From NCBI GenBank assembly GCA_016786485.1, contig JAEUWD010000005.1, positions 1-53,716 of the forward strand: DNA of 53,716 nucleotides, read 5' to 3'. The translations under genes and the position numbers were made by a program. Below the pieces are notes generated by a model, which saw only the letters and a program-made list of their open reading frames with translations, was not told where the DNA came from and did no database searches. The stretch comes from Bacteriovoracaceae bacterium. GTDB lineage: Bacteria; Bdellovibrionota; Bacteriovoracia; Bacteriovoracales; Bacteriovoracaceae. Positions 14,778 to 21,997 of the stretch are shown one piece after another; position 1 is the first letter of the stretch; each line of letters opens with the position of its first letter.

Positions 14778-15584
14778 ATGAAAGTCATTCTTCCTCTTTT
14801 GTTGTCGTTTACTCTTTTCACCTGTCAAAAAAGTGATGTTAAGAAAGAAAAAGCTTCCATTCAGAAGTTCGAAACGCCTTACCAGATTGGTGAAGAAAGT
14901 TTTATCGGTTATATCGCGGCCCCAACTACGCAAGGTTTGAAGCCAGGTGTTATTGTGGTTCATGAGTGGTGGGGACATAATGAACATTCACGTAAACGTG
15001 CTGATGAATTGGCCACTTTAGGTTATGTGGCCCTCGCACTTGATATGTATGGCGATGGCAAACAAGCTGAGCATCCAAAAGAAGCTGGCGAGTTTGCGAC
15101 CGCAGTTTTATCTAATAAAGAATTGGCCAGAACTCGTTTTGAAAAGGCCCTCGAAATTTTAAAATCGCATCCTGATGTGGATAAAACCAAGATTGCGGCC
15201 ATTGGTTATTGCTTTGGTGGCGGTGTCGTTCTACAGATGGCCCGAGCTGGCGTTGACTTAAAAGGAGTGGCCGTTTTTCACGGAATGTTAGGCACTGATG
15301 TTCCCGCCAAGGCCGGTGATATCAAAGCTTCAATTATAGTTTTTAACGGTGAAGACGATCCTATGGCATCAAAGCCAATGGTCGCAACTTTTGAAGAAGA
15401 AATGAAAAATGCTGGTGCCAAGTATGTCATGATTCAATACCCAGGGGTGAAGCATGCTTTCACCAATCCAAAGGCCAATGACTTTGCTCACAAATTCGGG
15501 TTACCACTAGCTTATAACAAAAAAGCTGATGAAGATTCATGGTTAAAGTTAGAAGAATTTTTAAAAGAAATTTTTAAGAATTAA
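14778..15584 (+). CDS. Dienelactone hydrolase family lipoprotein
   Basis: 268 residues with an alpha/beta-hydrolase fold. A lipoprotein-type signal ends at LFTC (Cys16), so the enzyme is probably membrane-anchored in the periplasm. The nucleophile is the cysteine in GYCFGG, as in dienelactone hydrolases, with the acid in GEDDPM and the histidine in VKHAFTNP. VVHEWWGH is the family's oxyanion-region motif. Such enzymes open lactones or act as general esterases; the substrate is not evident. AAGGA before the ATG supports the start. Its stop interleaves with the convergent gene's stop (TTAA). Confidence 0.9.
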   Translation: MKVILPLLLSFTLFTCQKSDVKKEKASIQKFETPYQIGEESFIGYIAAPTTQGLKPGVIVVHEWWGHNEHSRKRADELATLGYVALALDMYGDGKQAEHPKEAGEFATAVLSNKELARTRFEKALEILKSHPDVDKTKIAAIGYCFGGGVVLQMARAGVDLKGVAVFHGMLGTDVPAKAGDIKASIIVFNGEDDPMASKPMVATFEEEMKNAGAKYVMIQYPGVKHAFTNPKANDFAHKFGLPLAYNKKADEDSWLKLEEFLKEIFKN

Positions 15585-16579
15585 GCCTTGTCTTTATAAT
15601 TACCCAAATGCAAAATACGTGATCCCGCTTCGCAAACGGGATCGATGTTTTTCCCGATGACAATACCATCGCGATCGGCAAAAATCTTTTGTTTTAGATT
15701 TCCAAAAACGTCGTGGACCCGAGCAATTAATTGATCTTTTTGTACACGTTCCGTGAGGGCCGGAAAAACTTCAATGATCCCACCGGTGTAAGAGTAAATC
15801 CAACTTGAACTTTCACAAACAACCGAAGTTTCCATATAGTCTTTCACTACGCCAGGGATCATCTTGTAATATCTTAAGGTGTTGAGCAATCCGTGGAGTG
15901 TGTCATCGACTAATTCGTGCTGGCGAGTGTGTGGATTTCCAATTTCTATCGTGATACACGGAATATTTTCAGCATTCGCCCAGGCGCGAAGCGTGCCTTC
16001 ATCATCATATTTTTGCACGATGATTTGTGGGTTTTGCAAATACGCCAGAGTTTTACAAACAGGATTATTTAAATCGGCACGTATATAAAGACTATTGATA
16101 CGACCAAAGCTTGCGGTATGTAGGTCTAAAAGATAATCAAAATTTCGAACGATTTTTTCGGTAAAAAAGTGGTTATACATTTCCGAGGATGTACCCTTGG
16201 CCCGACCTGGCATATAACGGTTAAGATCCTTTCCATCCGAGAATTCCCGCTTCTTATTTAAAAAACCAGGAACATTAACCACTGGTACGGCAATCAAATT
16301 GCCACAGAGGGTTTTTGGGTCAATCGAGTTGAATAGCTTATGAATAGTAAAAATACCGTTTAACTCATTACCGTGAAGAGCTGCGGTTATTCCCAAAGTT
16401 GGTCCACTTTTCTTACCAATCGCCGCAATAACGGGGATTTTCCAGGGGGTGCCGAAGGCATTACCGGAAACATGCATGTGAAAATGGTGAATTTCCCCTT
16501 TAGCTAAAGTGGAAAATTTAACTTCTTCACGGGTCTTAATTTGAATGACTTTTTTCTTCATAAAAATTCTACTTGCCAT
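15581..16579 (-). CDS. Succinylglutamate desuccinylase/aspartoacylase-family zinc peptidase (RimB-like)
   Basis: 332 residues. Zinc-site motifs of the M14-related AstE/AspA family are visible: ALHGNELNG (His and Glu), DLHTA (third ligand) and a late TIEIGNP with the likely catalytic glutamate. The C-terminal part (TGGIIEVFPALTERVQKDQLIARVHDVFG) is the beta-barrel tail of the family. It diverges across 50 bp from a RimK-type glutamate ligase; in other proteobacteria a family member (RimB) is encoded with RimK and trims the glutamate tails that RimK adds. That partnership is inferred here. An alternative ATG lies at 16561; neither has a clear ribosome site. Confidence 0.87.
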   Translation of the reverse strand: MASRIFMKKKVIQIKTREEVKFSTLAKGEIHHFHMHVSGNAFGTPWKIPVIAAIGKKSGPTLGITAALHGNELNGIFTIHKLFNSIDPKTLCGNLIAVPVVNVPGFLNKKREFSDGKDLNRYMPGRAKGTSSEMYNHFFTEKIVRNFDYLLDLHTASFGRINSLYIRADLNNPVCKTLAYLQNPQIIVQKYDDEGTLRAWANAENIPCITIEIGNPHTRQHELVDDTLHGLLNTLRYYKMIPGVVKDYMETSVVCESSSWIYSYTGGIIEVFPALTERVQKDQLIARVHDVFGNLKQKIFADRDGIVIGKNIDPVCEAGSRILHLGNYKDKA

Positions 16580-16601
16580 TACTATTAAAAAGAATTTTCA
16601 T

Positions 16602-16614
16602 GGTTTAGTAAACC
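16602..16614. promoter_or_regulatory. Palindrome between the divergent rimB-like and rimK genes
   Basis: GGTTTA-G-TAAACC is a perfect 6-bp palindrome around one base, placed 15 bp before the rimK ATG in the 50-bp divergent gap. It could be a shared operator; this is inference. Confidence 0.35.
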
Positions 16615-16629
16615 TATTTAAGGACTCAT

Positions 16630-17547
16630 ATGAAAAAACTCAAAATTGGGATTTTGTGTCTCAAGCCAGAAAACTACTCAAATGGTAGGCTCATGGAGCA
16701 GTTCCGCCTCCGAGGCCATGAAATTGAGCACATTGATTACACTAAATGTGATCTTTATGTAGGAAAAGATGCTACCGACGTTTTTTATGAAGGACGTTCT
16801 TTGAAATATCTCGATGCCATTATCCCGCGCGTGGCAATTGAACATAATTTTTACGCGCTAGCGGTGGTTCGTCATTTTGAAGCGATGAATTGTTATAGTC
16901 TAAACGGTTCGATTGCTATCGGGCGTGCGCGAGATAAACTGCGCTCATTGCAAATTTTAGCACAACACAATCTTCCGATTCCAAAATCGGCGATTTCAAA
17001 TTCAACGTTGAACTCACAACAATTAATCGACTCATTAAATGGAGCCCCGATCGTTATCAAGCTAATTGAAGGCATGCAAGGCAAGGGCACTGTTTTGGCG
17101 GAAACCAATCAAGCTGCTGTTTCGGTAGTAGAAGCTTTCTCTGCCATTAAAACCAATTTGATCGTGCAAGAATATATCGCAGAATCAAAAGGCAAAGACA
17201 TTCGGGTTTTCGTTGTCGGTAATGAAATTATCGCCTGTATGCAACGTGAAGCTAAAGAAGGAGATTTTAGATCAAACCTTCACCGCGGTGGAAAATCATC
17301 AAAGGTAAAACTAACGGCCGTGGAAAAGAAAATTGCTCTTGCGGCAGTTAAACAATTAAAGTTGGAAGTGGCAGGTGTAGATTTGATTAGTTCGAATGAA
17401 GGTCCTTTAATTCTTGAGGTGAATTCTTCCCCAGGTCTTGAAGGTATTGAAAAAACTTCAGAGGTAAACGTTGCGGATAAAATTGTTTCATTCTTAGAAA
17501 AAGATATCGCGAAATTTAGAAAGTCGAAAGTTAAAGAGCAAATTTAA
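16630..17547 (+). CDS. rimK: RimK-type alpha-L-glutamate ligase (ATP-grasp)
   Basis: 305 residues, the usual length. ATP-grasp elements are clear: RDKLRSLQIL, VIKLIEGMQGKGTVLAE (nucleotide-binding loop), LIVQEYI, KDIRVFVVGNEIIACMQR and the metal-binding end GVDLISSNEGPLILEVNSSPG. E. coli RimK adds glutamates to the C-terminus of ribosomal protein S6 and can make poly-glutamate. The sequence GDFRSNLHRGG is typical of RimK rather than of other ATP-grasp ligases. AAGGA 6-7 bp before the ATG supports the start. The 3' end overlaps the convergent protease gene by 17 bp. Confidence 0.92.
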   Translation: MKKLKIGILCLKPENYSNGRLMEQFRLRGHEIEHIDYTKCDLYVGKDATDVFYEGRSLKYLDAIIPRVAIEHNFYALAVVRHFEAMNCYSLNGSIAIGRARDKLRSLQILAQHNLPIPKSAISNSTLNSQQLIDSLNGAPIVIKLIEGMQGKGTVLAETNQAAVSVVEAFSAIKTNLIVQEYIAESKGKDIRVFVVGNEIIACMQREAKEGDFRSNLHRGGKSSKVKLTAVEKKIALAAVKQLKLEVAGVDLISSNEGPLILEVNSSPGLEGIEKTSEVNVADKIVSFLEKDIAKFRKSKVKEQI

Positions 17548-18397
17548 AGTTCAGTTGATATTTTTCATTCATTTCTTTTAAGAAAGCCTGAATTTTCTGA
17601 TTGGTAACATCAGCATAATATGACAAGTGTACTTCATTTACATAAGGACAGACATGTGTTTTGGGAGCAAAGTGTTCTCGACTTCTCTGTTCGATTTTAA
17701 ATATTTCGTAACACGCATAGGAACTTGAAATGGCCACGAGTTTATTGTCTGCAAAAACTCCCATTCCTGAGTCCATCGAATTGGAAGTACTAATACTTCT
17801 CGATTCGATAACTTCCTTGCCCTGATAGATGTTAGCATGTTCAAAGCTGCCCCACATCGCCGCAAATTCTTGCGGCGGTTCGTTGATGAGAATATTTTTT
17901 CCCACTCTTTTAATCCAGCTGCCATAGTTATCAGTATTGGAAGCGCCAAAACCAAAAAACTCGACCTTCTGGCTTATAAATTTCTCACTTTGAATTTTTG
18001 GTAGATCGTTATCGCTTATTCTAGCCTCCTCATCTTCCAAAATAATGATGGCCACGTCTTTTTCGACATCACGGTCATAAGGGATAAAACCAGGCATGAT
18101 TTCCACTTCATTAAATGAAGTAAAACAATTTTCATGACATGTTTTTATATCTGAGAGTCCTGGCGTTGAATAAAATCCGGTTTTGCGAAATTTTATTTCC
18201 TCACCCATTTTATAGTAAAAGCAATGAGCAGCAGTGATAATGGCACGCTTTGAAACAAAAACTCCCGTGCAGTTTTGAGGCATACCTTGAGTATCAGCAT
18301 GAATAAGTTTTACCACGTGAGGTGCTACATTTTCGGCCACCAGCTCTCCGTGATTAATAGCGAATGTCGTGGTAATAAAGAAACTCAACCAAAGCAT
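17531..18397 (-). CDS. Secreted trypsin-like (S1) serine protease with altered oxyanion motif
   Basis: 288 residues with a signal peptide (LSFFITTTFA). The triad is recognisable: His58 in TAAHC, Asp114 in EKDVAII and Ser210 in SMDSGMG. The canonical GDSGGP is changed to MDSGMG, so the glycine that normally forms the oxyanion hole is methionine; activity may be reduced or different. Several cysteines (CTGVF, CHENC, CYEIF, CPYV) probably pair. It likely acts in the periplasm or outside the cell. No ribosome site is obvious. Confidence 0.85.
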   Translation of the reverse strand: MLWLSFFITTTFAINHGELVAENVAPHVVKLIHADTQGMPQNCTGVFVSKRAIITAAHCFYYKMGEEIKFRKTGFYSTPGLSDIKTCHENCFTSFNEVEIMPGFIPYDRDVEKDVAIIILEDEEARISDNDLPKIQSEKFISQKVEFFGFGASNTDNYGSWIKRVGKNILINEPPQEFAAMWGSFEHANIYQGKEVIESRSISTSNSMDSGMGVFADNKLVAISSSYACYEIFKIEQRSREHFAPKTHVCPYVNEVHLSYYADVTNQKIQAFLKEMNEKYQLNFKFAL

Positions 18398-18492
18398 ATG
18401 TCATATAAGCATATAAAACGATACCAGGTACTTGAAAGGAGAATGAACAGGGTGATTTCTACAATAGGTGATGGCGTGCTTCTAGCAAAATC

Positions 18493-19377
18493 TTACGGCC
18501 CCATTAGCGTTTTAAATACAGTTGGAATAGGGGCTTCCACTTCCATTGCTTCACCCGTTTTAGGATGAGTGAAATTGAGTTTCCAAGCGTGGAGCATAAG
18601 TCTCCCTTCGCCAGCTTCACCATAGAGAGCATCATTCAAAATAGGCAGTTTTGATTCACTTAAATGCACGCGAATTTGATGGGTACGACCCGTGAGTGGT
18701 GTGGCCTGAATCAATAGATAATCAGAATTTTGCTGAAGGATTTTAAAATCCGTAATAGCTTTATCGCCACCGGACTTCACCGTTTGCATCTTGAGTAGTT
18801 TTCCCGACATTTTTTTCAAAAAATTATTTACCTGCCATTCCGTGGGAATTATCCCTTCTTTTTTTCGTGCTACGGCCACATAAGTCTTTTGAATTTTGCG
18901 TTCTTCAAACATAGTTTGCAAATTTTTATTAAAAGATTTCTTTTTACAAAACAGCATGACACCGGAAGTTTCCACATCGAGGCGGTGTAAGAGGGCCGCA
19001 TAGCTGTCAGGTTTCTTGTCATTGAGATAACGAAGGACACTGGCGTAAATATGATCACGGTTGGGATCAAGAGTCGCTTGCGAAGGTTGGCCACTGGGTT
19101 TGGAAATTAGTATAATCGTTTCATCTTCAAACAGAATATCACTTGGGCCTAAATCATATTTTTGAATAATTTCAGTTTGCAGGTTTGAAGTCTGAATCAG
19201 TTTTAGCGGTAGATGCAAAAAAACTTGTTCGCCCTTTTGATAAATATTTTTTTCATTGATCAGCTTTTGAATTTCTGTATGACTTAATTTTATTTTCTTT
19301 TCGTTTAAAAAATCACTAACCGCATCGTTGAGTTTACGCGTTTTTGCTTTTTGGAAATTAAAATTCTTTGTTTTCAT
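18493..19377 (-). CDS. RluA-family pseudouridine synthase
   Basis: 294 residues. An N-terminal S4-like segment (about 15-70) is followed by the catalytic domain with LLHRLDVETSGVMLF, which contains the catalytic aspartate, and the late motif TGRTHQIRVHL. Family members convert uridines of 23S rRNA or tRNA to pseudouridine; which site is modified cannot be told. Its ATG overlaps the cmoB stop by 4 bp, so it is the last gene of a DUF2237-cmoB-rluA operon. Confidence 0.9.
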   Translation of the reverse strand: MKTKNFNFQKAKTRKLNDAVSDFLNEKKIKLSHTEIQKLINEKNIYQKGEQVFLHLPLKLIQTSNLQTEIIQKYDLGPSDILFEDETIILISKPSGQPSQATLDPNRDHIYASVLRYLNDKKPDSYAALLHRLDVETSGVMLFCKKKSFNKNLQTMFEERKIQKTYVAVARKKEGIIPTEWQVNNFLKKMSGKLLKMQTVKSGGDKAITDFKILQQNSDYLLIQATPLTGRTHQIRVHLSESKLPILNDALYGEAGEGRLMLHAWKLNFTHPKTGEAMEVEAPIPTVFKTLMGP

Positions 19378-20327
19378 CCTTTACGCTTGGCCTTGACACA
19401 GAAACGTTGTGGGATAGGGTAACCTTCCACCGTTAAATAAGGATTATCTGGGCTAATCGAAGAACGATAGGTGTCTTTGGGTGACCAGAAGGTAGGTCGT
19501 TGTTCTTCTGTTTCATTCCAGTGACGTGAAATAATTTTGATATCCACAAATTTTGATTTTTCTAACCAATTCATGAGGCAGTTTAAAGTTGGGACAAACC
19601 AAACATTTGGCATGTTTTGATAATTTCCACGAGGTGTTAGTGCCACTTCGCTTTCACCTGAAATGCCGATAGTTTCAATCACCACCTCGCCACCTGGTCG
19701 AAGTGCATCGCGAATTTGATAAAGATGTTCAATCGGATTTTTATGGTGATAGAGCACACCCATATAAAAGATCACATCAAAGGTATCTCTAAAATAAGGC
19801 AAATGCTCCACGCCCCACAATTCGTTTTGTAGTTGTGGCATCTCTAAGAAATGTTTCATCAGTTGAAATTGCGCGTTCACTTGTGGAATTGGATCTAGAC
19901 CTAAAACAAAACGGGCCCCTTCTTCCAGCATACGAAACATATAGTAGCCGTTGTTACAGCCAATATCTAAAACGTTCTTATCTTTCAGGGCCGGTAACAG
20001 TGGCTTCATTCGTTCCCATTTAATTTCCGCTTTCCACTCAGAATCAATGTCCAAACCAAAGAGTTGGTACGGCCCTTTTTTCCAACTGCGAAGTTCCTGT
20101 GCCACATGTTCGATGAGAGCAAATTGCTCATTTGTCACTTCGGAGCGTTCACCGATTTTTACTACACCGTCTTTGAAACTTAATTGAGACTTGATTTGAG
20201 GCAAAGAATTTAGCAGCCCTTTAAAAACTTCTCCGCGGCCTAAACTCCAGAGTTTCTGGCGCTCAGCCAGTGCTGCTTCTAAGCTTACTTGATCGATTCT
20301 GCCTGGTAGGGATTTTAAGTAGTTCAT
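19374..20327 (-). CDS. cmoB: tRNA U34 carboxymethyltransferase CmoB
   Basis: 317 residues, close to the usual 323. The N-terminal family block (LWSLGRGEVFKGLL, RSWKKGPYQLFG) and the methyltransferase motif VLDIGCNNGYY (residues 119-129) are present, as is YMGVLYHHKNP. CmoB uses carboxy-SAM made by CmoA to turn 5-hydroxyuridine at tRNA position 34 into 5-oxyacetyluridine, broadening wobble decoding. CmoA is not in this window. It lies 18 bp after the DUF2237 gene and overlaps the RluA-type gene. Confidence 0.95.
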   Translation of the reverse strand: MNYLKSLPGRIDQVSLEAALAERQKLWSLGRGEVFKGLLNSLPQIKSQLSFKDGVVKIGERSEVTNEQFALIEHVAQELRSWKKGPYQLFGLDIDSEWKAEIKWERMKPLLPALKDKNVLDIGCNNGYYMFRMLEEGARFVLGLDPIPQVNAQFQLMKHFLEMPQLQNELWGVEHLPYFRDTFDVIFYMGVLYHHKNPIEHLYQIRDALRPGGEVVIETIGISGESEVALTPRGNYQNMPNVWFVPTLNCLMNWLEKSKFVDIKIISRHWNETEEQRPTFWSPKDTYRSSISPDNPYLTVEGYPIPQRFCVKAKRKG

Positions 20328-20345
20328 AGACGCAAGGTATCAAAA

Positions 20346-20714
20346 CTATTCTTGATACTCAAACTCTTTTAGTATGGAGAGTGAAACAATTGCCAAAGTT
20401 TCTTCATGCGTTGACTCGAGAATGACCTGAGGAGCGGCACCGGCCTTATAGGCTTCCACCCAGCGAGGAGCGCAGAGGCACCATTTATCGCCTGGTTTAA
20501 GGCCAGCAAAGCCAAAGGCCTTATTAGGCGTTGAGAGGTCGTTACCTTGCTCTTTCGAGAAGGCCAAAAATTCCTTGGTCATCGAAACGCAAACAGTATG
20601 CATCCCCTGATCTTCATAGGCGGTATTACAACAACCATCTCGAAAAAATCCGGTTTTGGGATTAAAACTACATGGCACTAATTTTTCACCTAAGACATTG
20701 AGCGATTCAAACAT
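20346..20714 (-). CDS. DUF2237 family protein
   Basis: 122 residues, matching the family in length and in motifs: NVLGEKLVPCS, TGFFRDGCCNT, DQGMHTVC, PGDKWCLCAPRWVEA and LESTHEETL. Six cysteines are present, several of them conserved. The function of the family is unknown. GAGGTAATT before the ATG is a good ribosome site. It leads the operon with cmoB and an RluA-type synthase and diverges from a ZIP transporter. Confidence 0.9.
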   Translation of the reverse strand: MFESLNVLGEKLVPCSFNPKTGFFRDGCCNTAYEDQGMHTVCVSMTKEFLAFSKEQGNDLSTPNKAFGFAGLKPGDKWCLCAPRWVEAYKAGAAPQVILESTHEETLAIVSLSILKEFEYQE

Positions 20715-20731
20715 AATTACCTCGGTCAGAG

Positions 20732-20762
20732 TATTGACAATGAGGGGAGGGATGTCAATAAT
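20732..20762 (+). promoter_or_regulatory. Strong promoter with 8-bp inverted-repeat operator upstream of the ZIP gene
   Basis: TTGACA (20734-20739), a 17-bp spacer and AATAAT (20757-20762) form the best promoter seen in the window. The spacer is bracketed by TATTGACA (20732-20739) and TGTCAATA (20753-20760), a perfect inverted repeat that covers the -35 and part of the -10. A repressor bound there would block transcription; a metal sensor is the natural guess. Confidence 0.65.
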
Positions 20763-20782
20763 GCGCAGATTAAAATCAAGCT

Positions 20783-21568
20783 ATGACAAGTTTAACTTAT
20801 ATCATTATTTACGGACTCTTAATGTGTGCCATTTCTTTCACGGGCTCACTCAGTCTTTTATTGCCAGAACAGTGGTTAAGAAAATCAATTCTGCCGATGG
20901 TCGCATTTGCTGCGGGTTCTCTTTGGGGCGGAGCTTTTTTTCATCTGATCCCAAGAGCGGTTGAGAATTTTCAAGATTTGGATGATTTATTTCTACTCAC
21001 CACCGCCGGTTTTATTTTCTTTTTTATTCTGGAACATTTTATTCATTGGCATCACTGTCATCGTTCACCAGCCGAAGCTCATAATCATTCACATACTCAC
21101 GATCATTCTCATGGGCACTCACATGGTAAAAAACCTCTGGGGCATTTGATTCTGATTGCCGATACCGTTCATAATTTAGTGGATGGATTAGGTATCGGAG
21201 CGCTTTTTACGATCGATATTAAAATGGGAATTACAGCTTGGATTGCAACTGCCATTCATGAAATTCCACAAGAGATTGGGGATTTTGGTTTACTTATTCA
21301 CAGTGGTTGGACCAAAAAACAAGCCCTGCTTTTTAATTTCTTAAGTTCGTTAACATTTCTTTTTGCTGGGATTTTGGCTTATTACATATCGAACTATATT
21401 AACCTGATGTGGTTAGTTCCTTTCACGGCAGGTAATTTTATTTATATTGTAGCAGCTGATTTGATTCCGGAATTGATTCAGTACGAAGATATGAAGCATA
21501 AATTAATTTCCCTAAGCTTTTTTATTCTTGGGATTTTAACTCTTTATTTAACTCACCATACACATTAA
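20783..21568 (+). CDS. ZIP-family metal transporter
   Basis: 261 residues with about seven to eight membrane helices. Between helices lies a histidine-rich cytoplasmic loop (HWHHCHR ... HNHSHTHDHSHGHSHG, about residues 93-120). The transport helices carry HNLVDGLGIG and AIHEIPQEIGDF, the HN---DG and HEIPQE motifs of the family. ZIP proteins bring zinc or other divalent metals into the cytoplasm. The promoter carries an operator-like inverted repeat. A terminator follows two bases after the stop. Confidence 0.93.
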   Translation: MTSLTYIIIYGLLMCAISFTGSLSLLLPEQWLRKSILPMVAFAAGSLWGGAFFHLIPRAVENFQDLDDLFLLTTAGFIFFFILEHFIHWHHCHRSPAEAHNHSHTHDHSHGHSHGKKPLGHLILIADTVHNLVDGLGIGALFTIDIKMGITAWIATAIHEIPQEIGDFGLLIHSGWTKKQALLFNFLSSLTFLFAGILAYYISNYINLMWLVPFTAGNFIYIVAADLIPELIQYEDMKHKLISLSFFILGILTLYLTHHTH

Positions 21569-21570
21569 AA

Positions 21571-21600
21571 AAAAGGCCTCTTGCGAGGCCTTCGTTTTTG
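21571..21600. terminator. Bidirectional intrinsic terminator
   Basis: AAGGCCTC-TTGC-GAGGCCTT is an 8-bp perfect stem with an A-run before and T-run after. It serves the ZIP gene and the convergent small acidic protein gene. Confidence 0.92.
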
Positions 21601-21607
21601 TATTTAA

Positions 21608-21826
21608 TTATTCGCCGATTTCAAAATCTTCAACCGGCTCTTCTGCAGGCATTTCTTCTGACGGTGGCATATCTCCGCCAGTTGAATCGCTTGGCATTTC
21701 TTCGCCAGCAAATTCATCGTCTTGTGCCAAAATAATTCCATCATTCATAAAATCATCATCTGCTAACACCGTAAAAGGTGCACTTATAACAGATACTGCA
21801 ACTAAAGCTAATAAAGTATTTTTCAT
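21608..21826 (-). CDS. Small secreted acidic protein
   Basis: 72 residues. The start at 21826 is fixed by an AGGAG ribosome site; a longer frame starting at 21844 has none. The signal peptide MKNTLLALVAVSVISAPFTVLA ends before DDDF. The mature part (about 50 residues) is almost entirely acidic and Pro/Met/Gly rich (EEMPSDSTGGDMPPSEEMP), with no lysine or arginine. Possible roles are metal binding or a disordered periplasmic factor; nothing specific is known. Confidence 0.75.
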   Translation of the reverse strand: MKNTLLALVAVSVISAPFTVLADDDFMNDGIILAQDDEFAGEEMPSDSTGGDMPPSEEMPAEEPVEDFEIGE

Positions 21827-21899
21827 ATTTTCTCCTGTAGACAAACCTATCTAGAATTCTCGTTTATTTCGGAGAAGATTGCAATTGAGATTTTGTCAT

Positions 21900-21930
21900 T
21901 TGCTTGCAAAGTCTTGTTATGCCTATAACA
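21900..21930 (+). promoter_or_regulatory. Possible promoter with inverted repeat before the ATP-grasp-like gene
   Basis: TGTTAT-GCCT-ATAACA (21915-21930) is a perfect 6-bp inverted repeat that includes a TATAAC -10-like hexamer; TTGCTT lies 18 bp upstream. The start codon is 67 bp further on, so this is a weak call. Confidence 0.3.
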
Positions 21931-21997
21931 TATTGAAATTAAAGGACTTTTTGTATTTTTTAGACTTACCGATAAGATCTTATTAGGGAATAAATAA

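Noticed and set aside
18442..18568. Plus-strand frame starting ATG after AAAGGAGA, about 41 residues
   Set aside because: The ribosome site is only one base from the ATG and most of the frame is antisense to the end of the RluA-type gene; no protein-like features.
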